This document shows, piece by piece, positions 33,325 through 40,902 of a stretch of 51,978 bases of DNA. This DNA comes from Candidatus Pacearchaeota archaeon. Its GTDB lineage: Archaea > Nanobdellota > Nanobdellia > Pacearchaeales > GW2011-AR1. The notes under the pieces were generated by a model. That model saw nothing but the letters and a program-made list of their open reading frames with translations. It was not told the origin of the DNA and ran no database searches. The translations under genes were made by a program, and so were the position numbers. The stretch covers positions 1 to 51,978 of the forward strand of contig JAOAJC010000004.1 in NCBI GenBank assembly GCA_026414385.1, read 5' to 3'. Every line of letters starts with the position of its first letter. The first letter of the stretch is position 1.

Positions 33325-35598
33325 CTAATATTTTTTCACATGCTCAATCGCCCATTTTTTCCATTCAGGAAAAACCCTCTCAGATAACGGCAATCCAATT
33401 TCCTTTCTTACTTCATCACTTATTCTATGAAAAGCATTATTGCTCAAAGAATTAAATGGCGCTTCCAACAACTCCGGATTTTTCATCCTCCTTGCAATTT
33501 CAACAATCTCCTGTTTTATTTTCCCCCTTAACAAAATGTTATCCCAAACAGCATCCCAATTTCCAGCCCACCCCTTAACATTTCCAGCAATATTCTTAAT
33601 TATTTCACTCTCACCATTAATTAATTCTGATGTAGGCTCTAATTCATCTCTCTCAACATTATACCTTAACAAATCAACAAACCCCACTTCTCTTGCAGGA
33701 TCTTCTTTCCAATGTTTTCTTACCTCTGTTAAACTCAACACTCTCTTCATAGAATGCAATCCGTCAGGAGTTTTTACAGGATTAGCAATTAAAATTATAT
33801 CAGTTGCTTTAAATGATGTAGCAGGAACTTGTAAATCATTAACAACTCTATCAAAAACACCATATGGAGAATCCCCATGAATTGTTCCTGCAACCACATT
33901 AGCCAATGCCCCGACTCTCATTGCCTCATAAAGCGCTTTTGCCTCACTGCTCCTAACCTCGCCAACAATTAAAGCACTATCACCCAATCTTAAACTTGTC
34001 CTTATTCCTTCTGATGCTTCAACCTCTGTTGTCCCGCTCACAAGCGCACTCCTCACTTTCATTCTCAAAATATCATAATTTAATTTTCTTAACGCATCAA
34101 ATGGCAACTCCAAAGTATCCTCCACCACAATTATCCTATATTTTGGCATTATTTCCAACATCAAACTCCCTAATAAAGAGGTCTTTCCCGAACTTCTTGT
34201 CCCAGCAACTAACAATGTTCTCGAACCATCAATCAAAAAGCTTAACAACCCTGCTGTAAATGAATTTATCATTTTTTTCTCAATAAACAAAGGCAAAGTC
34301 CAAGGTGACTCTCTATGTCTTCTCAAAGCATAAGCAAGTCCATTCGGCGATAATGGTTGTTGTATCGCAGCAACTCTCGCTCTTATCTTTCCAAAAACCA
34401 AATCACTATCTAAAATCGGATTTGCCTCGTCTAATGGCCTTCCCGACTGCAATCTCAATTTTGCAGCCCAAGAATCAGCATCTTCATAACTCGGAATTAT
34501 GTTTGTTATGCACTCGTCATAATTTTCATGTCTAACATAAATCGGATTTAATGCAATAGGTGCATTTATTACAATATCTTGCAGTTTCTTATCCAACAAC
34601 AAAATTTCTATTAATCCAAATCCAATAGTATATCTTACAAGTATTCTAGCCAATTTTGTCAACTCGCTGTGATTTAATTTTATTCCTTTATCTCTTGACA
34701 ACTCTATTAACAAATCCCTGCCAACATTAAAAAAAACCATTCTTGTCTTTTCAGGATCAGTAAATTCTTCTGCTTTCGGCCTATGTTCTATTAAAACATT
34801 TCTTGCCAAATTAATTAACATATGATGTTCTTCACTTAAAGTATATTCTGGAGGCATTAAATGGTAAAAATATTTTGTCTCATCCGCTCTCTTTAATATT
34901 GTCACTGTCGCACTCTCTTCCCCCGAACTTATCTCATACTGATCAATCAATGCCGCATCTTTCGGGAATTGAGCCATTAACCTTGTAAAGGTAAAATTAG
35001 GTAATATGTCCGGCCTGAAAATAGTTTTATAAATTTCCCTCTCACCTAATTTGTAATTGTCAAGTTCGCCCAATACAGATTTTATTAATTTTGTATTTTC
35101 CAATAGTTCATGAAACTTCTCAAAAAATCTTAAATAATTCATTCCTCTACTTTTATCAAAAATTTTTCCACTCTCTATCTCACTCCTCAATAACTTTGCT
35201 CTTCTTCCCAACTCAACATAACATGCAACAGGATCTCTTTTCAACAATTCTAAAAAATAACTTATCTCGCTATGCACTTCTGGCACATTACCAAACAAAC
35301 TCATCTTTTCTATACTAAATGCATTTTCCTGCTTAATCAAAAAATTATACAACGACGCAATCTCAACTAATAAAGAAACTTGCTCAGCAGGATAATTATA
35401 ATTTCTCTGTTGCACAAATATAACTCTTGATATAGTAGGATTCTCTGATAATGTCTCAATAGTCCTAGCCATTACCATTCCGTTATCAGCAATGCTCGGC
35501 ACAAATGGGGCATTTAAATAATTTACATAAAGAACATCTTCCCCTGGCTTCCTCTCTATCTCAATTGCGTATAATGCTGCACCCTCTTTGAACATCAT
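33325..35598 (-). CDS. Type II/IV secretion system ATPase (GspE/TadA-like), 757 aa
   Basis: The motor ATPase for pilus assembly. A long N-terminal part (about residues 1-300) precedes the family core. Near residues 385-410 is the N2 segment RLQSGRPLDEANPILDSDLV. Walker A VAGTRSSGKTSLLGSL lies near residue 470, with VVEDTLELPFDALR after it, and Walker B ALIVGEVRSSEAKALYEAM near residue 545. A His box, GTIHGDSPYGVFDRV, follows. The length is above the usual 500-550 because of the extra N-terminus. An AGAGG lies shortly before two adjacent ATGs, so either may be used. Confidence 0.92.
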   Translation of the reverse strand: MMFKEGAALYAIEIERKPGEDVLYVNYLNAPFVPSIADNGMVMARTIETLSENPTISRVIFVQQRNYNYPAEQVSLLVEIASLYNFLIKQENAFSIEKMSLFGNVPEVHSEISYFLELLKRDPVACYVELGRRAKLLRSEIESGKIFDKSRGMNYLRFFEKFHELLENTKLIKSVLGELDNYKLGEREIYKTIFRPDILPNFTFTRLMAQFPKDAALIDQYEISSGEESATVTILKRADETKYFYHLMPPEYTLSEEHHMLINLARNVLIEHRPKAEEFTDPEKTRMVFFNVGRDLLIELSRDKGIKLNHSELTKLARILVRYTIGFGLIEILLLDKKLQDIVINAPIALNPIYVRHENYDECITNIIPSYEDADSWAAKLRLQSGRPLDEANPILDSDLVFGKIRARVAAIQQPLSPNGLAYALRRHRESPWTLPLFIEKKMINSFTAGLLSFLIDGSRTLLVAGTRSSGKTSLLGSLMLEIMPKYRIIVVEDTLELPFDALRKLNYDILRMKVRSALVSGTTEVEASEGIRTSLRLGDSALIVGEVRSSEAKALYEAMRVGALANVVAGTIHGDSPYGVFDRVVNDLQVPATSFKATDIILIANPVKTPDGLHSMKRVLSLTEVRKHWKEDPAREVGFVDLLRYNVERDELEPTSELINGESEIIKNIAGNVKGWAGNWDAVWDNILLRGKIKQEIVEIARRMKNPELLEAPFNSLSNNAFHRISDEVRKEIGLPLSERVFPEWKKWAIEHVKKY

Positions 35599-35791
35599 CT
35601 TCCTCTTTTATCTTTCTAATAATCTCTTTAATGCTTATTAAATAGATTTCTATCTTTTCAGCATATTTACAATTTTACCTTTTCTATTAAATTCTTTATC
35701 TTACAAAATTATCATAAATTAATTAAACCCGTTCAATTAGCCAATCTTTCATAATGGCATCATTTTTAAACTTCAAAATCCAACTCTCTCT

Positions 35792-36103
35792 ATGGCTGAA
35801 GATAATCAATCACAATATCAACAAAACCCCCAACCCCAAGAGATAATCTCGTTCCTTCACGACTTAGAAGAAAAACAAAATTTATTGAAAGATAGAGTAA
35901 TTCTTCTTGGAAAAACATTAGTTGAAGAAAGAGACAAAACTTTTCACGAAATTCAAGAACTTAAATCCTCGCTGATTAAGCTAACAGAAGAATCAAAAAG
36001 AATGCGTGAATTACTTGAAAGGATTACAGAACAACTAACAAATGTTGCAAGAAAAGAAGAACTATCAATTATCCAAAGACAAATCGACATGTTAAGAGAA
36101 TAA
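35792..36103 (+). CDS. Coiled-coil protein, 103 aa
   Basis: A glutamine-rich start (NQSQYQQNPQPQEI) leads into one long amphipathic helix with heptad repeats (DLEEKQNLLKDRVILLGKTL, then ELKSSLIKLTEESKRMRELL) that fills residues 18-100. No membrane segment. It lies 193 bases from the secretion ATPase on the other strand and precedes another coiled-coil gene by 49 bases. By position it may be a cytoplasmic partner of the filament motor, in the way FlaC/D/E serve the archaellum, but no FlaCE motif is seen. Confidence 0.7.
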   Translation: MAEDNQSQYQQNPQPQEIISFLHDLEEKQNLLKDRVILLGKTLVEERDKTFHEIQELKSSLIKLTEESKRMRELLERITEQLTNVARKEELSIIQRQIDMLRE

Positions 36104-36152
36104 AAGCATAAAAATTTAAACTCAAACCAACAATATAAATCAATAAAAAAAG

Positions 36153-36806
36153 ATGGCAATCTTAACAGACATAGAACAAATGCGAAAAGAAGGCAAATCA
36201 GACGAAGAAATTATCTCAATTCTTCAATCAAGAGGAATCTCTCCGCGTGAAATTTCAGAAGCAATAGTTCAATCAAAAGTAAAAGAAGCTGTTGTAGGAA
36301 ATATTCCCGAAACACTCGCCCCAACACCCGCAACCCCACTACCACAACAAGAAGCATATGTTCCTCAAACACAATATGAAACCTCGCAACAACCAATAGA
36401 ACAATCCCCACAAGAACAATATCCGCCACAACCACAATATGCTCCTCAAGAACAATACCCTCAACAATATTCCCCAGAAACATACCAACAATATGCCCCG
36501 CAACCACAATTGCCAACAGACATAATTTCCGAAATAGCCGAACAAATTATAACAGAAAAACTTTCTCCAATTAAAACACAATTAGAAAAATCAATTGACT
36601 TTAAAACAACAGCAGAATCAAAGATAGAATACTTAGATGAAAGATTAAAAAGAATAGAAAAAATAATAGACAGATTACAACTATCAGTTTTGCAAAAAGT
36701 AGGAGATTATCTAACCAATGTAGAAGATATAAAAAAAGAACTAATTGAAATGCAAAAAACGTTTAAATCGTTATCAACAGAAAAACCTAAAAAACAACTC
36801 GTTTAA
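36153..36806 (+). CDS. Protein with helical head, Pro/Gln/Tyr-rich linker and coiled coil, 217 aa
   Basis: Residues 1-48 form a compact helical head (DIEQMRKEGKSDEEIISILQ, then ISPREISEAIVQSKVKEA), like a SHOCT or UBA-type motif. Residues 55-125 are low complexity with repeated PQ, QY and EQYP units. Residues 128-200 are a predicted coiled coil (KIEYLDERLKRIEKIIDRLQ). It follows the other coiled-coil gene and is near the secretion ATPase, so a scaffold role at the filament base is possible. Its stop overlaps that of the convergent gene by 4 bases. Confidence 0.72.
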   Translation: MAILTDIEQMRKEGKSDEEIISILQSRGISPREISEAIVQSKVKEAVVGNIPETLAPTPATPLPQQEAYVPQTQYETSQQPIEQSPQEQYPPQPQYAPQEQYPQQYSPETYQQYAPQPQLPTDIISEIAEQIITEKLSPIKTQLEKSIDFKTTAESKIEYLDERLKRIEKIIDRLQLSVLQKVGDYLTNVEDIKKELIEMQKTFKSLSTEKPKKQLV

Positions 36807-37108
36807 CTATAAAAATTAAAATTTCTACTATACAACCTTAATATAAATTCTTCATAAGCTCTTCTTGCCTCGCAACAATCCGGTTTATATATCAAATTTT
36901 CCTCAACAACTTTGCCCCCCTCTAATCTTATCATATAACTAAAACCACCAAATATTATTCCATTATTATCCCTGCACTTCCCCATTGCAACACTTACAAT
37001 TGTTTTATTTTCCAACAAACCAAAATCCCAATCAAATATGTCTAACCCATATTTACTTGAAATTTCCCTAGCAACTTGAATTATTTTATCAGAAATATCC
37101 TCACCCAT
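36803..37108 (-). CDS. Hypothetical protein, 101 aa
   Basis: No family recognised. A soluble protein with a helical start (DKIIQVAREISSKYGLDIFD) and beta-rich centre with IFGGFSYMIRLEGGKVVEEN. Cysteines occur at MGKCRDNNG and PDCCEARR. Its end overlaps the convergent coiled-coil gene by 4 bases. It lies between filament-linked genes, but nothing in its sequence ties it to them. Confidence 0.6.
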   Translation of the reverse strand: MGEDISDKIIQVAREISSKYGLDIFDWDFGLLENKTIVSVAMGKCRDNNGIIFGGFSYMIRLEGGKVVEENLIYKPDCCEARRAYEEFILRLYSRNFNFYS

Positions 37109-37144
37109 CTATCCCCCTGATTTAGTCAACCAATCTTAAAAAAT

Positions 37145-37612
37145 TTATTTGCTCTTCACCAAAACCCAACTCACGACAGCACTAATAATAATCAAAAATA
37201 AAGCCCCATAAATTCTCGGACTAAATAACCAATTTTTAAATTTAACAAAATTGCTAATATCTCCAAAACTCATATAAGCAGAAACCAAAAACAAAACCAA
37301 CAATCCAACCACAAAAATAACGCCAATGCCTTTCTCCAAAAAAGCAACCTTGCCAGAAAATCCAATCAAAGCAAGAATAAAAATTAATAAAACAACAAAC
37401 ACTGCAAACCATGGGGTCATCTTAATCACAAATTCTCTCGCACCACTTGTAGTTATAAAAACACTTGCAATAACAAATGAGATAAACAATTGAACCCACT
37501 TATTTTCTCCAAGTATTTTTGTTTTAGCAAAAATCGCAAATACGCTTATAAAAATCAATAGAAAACTAAATATAGGTAATAAATCATTGAAAGCACTTAA
37601 TTCAATTGCCAT
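37145..37612 (-). CDS. Multi-pass membrane protein, paralogue 1 of 3, 155 aa
   Basis: Four to five hydrophobic segments. The N-terminal pattern LLPIFSFLLIFISVFAIFAK followed by KILGENKWVQLFISFVIAS matches the two genes upstream (LLPFLLIF-AIVFG, then LGKNK-IIAL), so the three are diverged paralogues. The function is not known. ATG 37612 is used; a TTG at 37621 is in frame. It is the last of three minus-strand genes near the filament genes, each separated by about 90 bases, and probably located in the same membrane. Confidence 0.78.
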   Translation of the reverse strand: MAIELSAFNDLLPIFSFLLIFISVFAIFAKTKILGENKWVQLFISFVIASVFITTSGAREFVIKMTPWFAVFVVLLIFILALIGFSGKVAFLEKGIGVIFVVGLLVLFLVSAYMSFGDISNFVKFKNWLFSPRIYGALFLIIISAVVSWVLVKSK

Positions 37613-37712
37613 TTTTCCCAATTAAAAACACAAAAACTATCTTTATAAATCTAACTCATTCAACTCTAACGCATCTTAATATAAAAAATGTATGCTCAAA
37701 AAACCAGCTATT

Positions 37713-38243
37713 TTAAGAAGTTCTGAATAATTTTATTTCTTTAACGCTATTTTCTGGCGTCCTTGCCATTACAACAGCAATAATCACCCCAATAAGTAAA
37801 ACAGCCCCGATAACTAAAGCAACTAAGTCTTCACTTGTTACACCAAAAGAACCCCATTTCCCCCATAACCCACTCTCTTGAAATGCTCCTGATAAAGCAA
37901 CTATCCAAATTATCGCTCCAATCCCCATAAAAACATAAATTGCCCATCTATCATCTTTTTGAATAAACAATCCAGTTAATATTGCGAGAGCTATAATTAC
38001 TGCCAATCCAACACCCAACCGAGGAAACAACTCTGTAAAAAAAACAGAAACAAAAGGTAATCTTAACGCCAATGCACTAACAACCAAAGCAATAATAACA
38101 TGAACCCCCTTATTTTTTCCCAACAATTCTGTAGAAGTTAATATCCCAAAAACAATAGCAAAAATCAACAAGAATGGCAAAACAAAATCAAATACCCCCC
38201 ACTTATCCCATGTCTGTAAAAGCATCCCAATATCTATTGCCAT
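37713..38243 (-). CDS. Multi-pass membrane protein, paralogue 2 of 3, 176 aa
   Basis: The shared core is VFDFVLPFLLIFAIVFGILT, then LLGKNKGVHVIIALVVSALA, followed by two or three more membrane segments (VGLAVIIALAILTGLFI, WAIYVFMGIGAIIWIVA and LVALVIGAVLLIGVIIAVVM). It ends with a short basic tail. The glycine/asparagine turn LGKNK between helices is conserved with its two neighbours. I know no family name; similar tandem sets occur near pilus genes of DPANN archaea, as far as I can recall. Confidence 0.78.
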   Translation of the reverse strand: MAIDIGMLLQTWDKWGVFDFVLPFLLIFAIVFGILTSTELLGKNKGVHVIIALVVSALALRLPFVSVFFTELFPRLGVGLAVIIALAILTGLFIQKDDRWAIYVFMGIGAIIWIVALSGAFQESGLWGKWGSFGVTSEDLVALVIGAVLLIGVIIAVVMARTPENSVKEIKLFRTS

Positions 38244-38339
38244 TACTCACAAAACAACTTCTAATTTAAATATGTTTCGTTATCAACAAAAACTATTCCT
38301 TTAATTAAAAAACTCAAAAATAAAATTATAGACTATAAA

Positions 38340-38834
38340 TTAAGATTTCTTTCCCTCGCCGAAAGGATACAATACAACAACAATCGCAACAATAACAATA
38401 ATAATCAAAATAATATTACTCATCCAACCCTCAAGCGCCCCTGCAAAAAAATCCTTGATATAACCCCAACTATTTGTAAAATAAATCAAAGCAGCAACAA
38501 CAACTATTGCAGCGATTACTCCAACAGCATTTTTCACACTAACAGGCATATCAAAAGCACCTGCCTTAAATACCATCCCCCAAAGAAGCATAAACACTAA
38601 CAAAACAACCAAACCAACTGCCAAAACAGGCATCAAGTTATTTATTAAATCAGTCGCATAACCAACAGCAACAACCATCAAACCAATTGCTAAAGCAATA
38701 ATCGCATTTGTTTGTTTTTTGTCCTTTCCAAAAACCTCACTTTTTTCCAAAACCGCAAACACCAACGCAAAAACAAGAACAAATGGCAACAAAACATCTC
38801 TCACAACAGGATTTGATAATATAGTCACAGCCAT
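38340..38834 (-). CDS. Multi-pass membrane protein, paralogue 3 of 3, 164 aa
   Basis: The core VLLPFVLVFALVFAVLEKSE, then FGKDKKQTNAIIALAIGLMV, aligns by eye with the two downstream paralogues. Three further hydrophobic segments follow (MPVLAVGLVVLLVFMLLWG, VIAAIVVVAALIYF and NIILIIIVIVAIVVVLYPFG). The C-terminus is short and basic (EGKKS). It is the first of the three tandem genes and the closest to the PRC-barrel gene. An assembly, channel or anchoring role is possible, but nothing shows which. Confidence 0.78.
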   Translation of the reverse strand: MAVTILSNPVVRDVLLPFVLVFALVFAVLEKSEVFGKDKKQTNAIIALAIGLMVVAVGYATDLINNLMPVLAVGLVVLLVFMLLWGMVFKAGAFDMPVSVKNAVGVIAAIVVVAALIYFTNSWGYIKDFFAGALEGWMSNIILIIIVIVAIVVVLYPFGEGKKS

Positions 38835-38952
38835 ACACTCTCTTACTTCTTTTTATATTTAAATCTTCTCCTTATTATAAAATAAATCACCCTCATTAAT
38901 TAATCTCTCAAAAATACCACCATCTCAAAAACCAATCAAACAAAATTTATTA

Positions 38953-39249
38953 TTAAGAAAGCTCTTCACTTGGAGCAGGAACACTTCCAATATCTATGTT
39001 CTCTTCTTTAGTCGGCAAAGATGTTTTTGTAACAATAAAAACATCACCAACAGCTTTTACAAACTGATGAGGAATAATAACCCCCCTCGCACCACCCAAT
39101 GCTCCAATTAAACCACTCCCCAACCTAATTTTCCAGCCATCAACTTTGTTATCGGCTAAATTTACCTCTTCAACTTGCCCAAAATAATCCCCTTCAGAAG
39201 TATAAACATGCTTCCCCAACACCTCACTTAATTTTTTTATTCTTAACAT
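38953..39249 (-). CDS. PRC-barrel domain protein, 98 aa
   Basis: Residues 1-80 form a PRC barrel: LRIKKLSEVLGKHVYTSEGD, then FGQVEEVNLADNKVDGWKI, with the late VIIPHQFVKAVGDVFIVTK. PRC-barrel proteins in archaea act in RNA metabolism and, in haloarchaea and Crenarchaeota, in cell division (CdvA, CdpA/CdpB). Which applies here is not visible. ATG 39249 is used because a TATA-like TATAAATA lies about 30 bases upstream. The C-terminal tail is acidic. Confidence 0.85.
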   Translation of the reverse strand: MLRIKKLSEVLGKHVYTSEGDYFGQVEEVNLADNKVDGWKIRLGSGLIGALGGARGVIIPHQFVKAVGDVFIVTKTSLPTKEENIDIGSVPAPSEELS

Positions 39250-39361
39250 AAAAAACACTACAAAAAACCACTATTTATATTTTATGCTTCTCAAAAATAT
39301 TAAAAAAGCAATACACTATAAAGGATATATTTATTAAATCCAACTTCCAAAAAAAAGAAAT

Positions 39362-40009
39362 ATGAAATTGCAAGAAATTTATAATGTTCTCGCAGCAATA
39401 ATAATCCTATTTGCGATAATATCTTTTCCATCAATCTTAAAATCAAATTTAAATTTCCTACCACAAGCATTTATTTTTTCAACAATAACAATTATATTAA
39501 TTGTAGCAGCAAGAAAATTTGTTGCGCATTCTCTCGACGCAGATGCTGAACACGAAATCTGGAGCATCTATCAATGGGGCATAAAACCACACCAACATTT
39601 TTCAAAACCAATAAAATTTGGAATAATTCTCCCACTTCTTCTCTCAATTATCTCTTTCGGAATTATTAAATTTCCTGTAATTCTCACTTTTGAAGCCCGC
39701 GCACTTAAAAGGCGTGCTGCCAAAAGATTTGGATTTTATTCCTTTACAGAAATTACCGAATTCCATAACGCAGTTATAGCCGGATCAGGAATAATAGCCG
39801 CACTCGTCATCTCTCTCATTACCTATTTCTTACCAGCAAACTTTGAATACCTCGCAAAAATCTCAGCATATTACGCACTAGTTAATCTAATCCCAATATC
39901 AAAATTAGATGGTGCTCAAATTTTCTACGGCTCAAGAACACTCTGGCTCACTCTCTTCCTTATCACAATAGTTTTCACAATCTATGCCCTTTTCCCATTT
40001 CTATCATAA
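39362..40009 (+). CDS. Site-2-protease-like (M50) membrane protein without HExxH
   Basis: A 215-residue protein with about six hydrophobic segments. The C-terminal LVNLIPISKLDGAQIFYG keeps the NxxPxxxLDG motif of S2P metalloproteases. After the second helix, KFVAHSLDADAEHEIWSI matches the stretch that follows HExxH in archaeal S2P-like proteins, but the five residues in the HExxH place are IVAAR. The first two zinc ligands and the catalytic glutamate are thus missing, so it is probably a non-proteolytic homologue. It is divergent from the PRC-barrel gene. Confidence 0.75.
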   Translation: MKLQEIYNVLAAIIILFAIISFPSILKSNLNFLPQAFIFSTITIILIVAARKFVAHSLDADAEHEIWSIYQWGIKPHQHFSKPIKFGIILPLLLSIISFGIIKFPVILTFEARALKRRAAKRFGFYSFTEITEFHNAVIAGSGIIAALVISLITYFLPANFEYLAKISAYYALVNLIPISKLDGAQIFYGSRTLWLTLFLITIVFTIYALFPFLS

Positions 40010-40148
40010 CTGCCCCCATGCAAAAAACCTATTATTAAAATAATTTTGCCATCTTAAATTTTAACCAAAATATTAATTTCCTTAACTAACAATTTTATCA
40101 AAATAAGTAGTAACTAATTTTTATAAAATCATTTCTTCTTTCCCTTTT

Positions 40149-40841
40149 ATGATAGTTGTTGGTATAGAAACAACCGGACCTGATCCAAAAAGAAACTCAA
40201 TAATAAGCATAGGTTCTCTTGATACAGAAAAGCTTCTCTCAGATGAAAAAGAACCTCTTTTCTATGGTGAATGTAGAATTCGCCAAGGAGCAGAAATAGA
40301 ACCGCTCGCACTTAAAATTAGCAGTTTTACAGAACATCAAATAAAATATCAAAATCCAGAATCCCATGACGAATTAATTAGAAGATGGGTTTTCTGGATA
40401 AAGTCTTCTAAAGATAAAACTCTAGCCGGAGAAAATATTGGCTATTTTGGATTACCATTCATTAAATATGCTCTCTATTCTTCTGGATATGATTTAGATT
40501 TTATAAATAAAACAATAGGAACACGCTCAATAGATATTCACTCTCTTTCCTATGCTCATCACCAAGCAACAAATACGCCAATTCCATCAAAATATGAAAG
40601 AAGTGCACTCTCTCTTGACGAAACCCTCGTTTATCTTAACCTGCCAAAAAAACCTTCCCCTCATAATGCCCTAATCGAGGCAATTCTTAAAGCAGAAGCA
40701 TATTACAGATTAGTTTTTTCAGATTCTCTTTTCTCAAAAGTTTCTTTAAAAAACATAATTCCAAAAGAATTTCCGAACAAAAGAAGAAAAGACATCCCAA
40801 ATTTTAACAACCACCCAATTCCACAATTTTCTAACAAATAA
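40149..40841 (+). CDS. DnaQ-like (DEDD) exonuclease fold with degenerate active site
   Basis: The fold is that of RNase H-like 3'-5' exonucleases: motif I VVGIETTGPDP at the start, motif II GENIGYFGLPFIKYAL near residue 95, and motif III PHNALIEAILKAEAYY near residue 177. The usual catalytic residues D-E, D, and H-D are replaced in part: motif I has G for the first D, motif II G for D, and motif III E for the last D, while the E and H remain. The protein is probably inactive or has altered activity. The last 40 residues are basic and unstructured. The Hef-like helicase follows 61 bases later. Confidence 0.72.
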   Translation: MIVVGIETTGPDPKRNSIISIGSLDTEKLLSDEKEPLFYGECRIRQGAEIEPLALKISSFTEHQIKYQNPESHDELIRRWVFWIKSSKDKTLAGENIGYFGLPFIKYALYSSGYDLDFINKTIGTRSIDIHSLSYAHHQATNTPIPSKYERSALSLDETLVYLNLPKKPSPHNALIEAILKAEAYYRLVFSDSLFSKVSLKNIIPKEFPNKRRKDIPNFNNHPIPQFSNK

Positions 40842-40902
40842 CCTATATTATAATTACGCATTATCTAGCAAAAAATTTAAACTTATAATATTAATTTTCT
40901 AA

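Noticed and set aside
33440-33880. A 146-codon plus-strand frame inside the secretion ATPase region
   Set aside because: It is antisense to the conserved ATPase core, including the part after Walker B, with no start signal or recognisable domain.
36211-36581. Minus-strand frames opposite the Pro/Gln/Tyr-rich region
   Set aside because: They are the complement of the low-complexity linker and read as repeats of V, L, I, W and G; the plus-strand gene explains the region.
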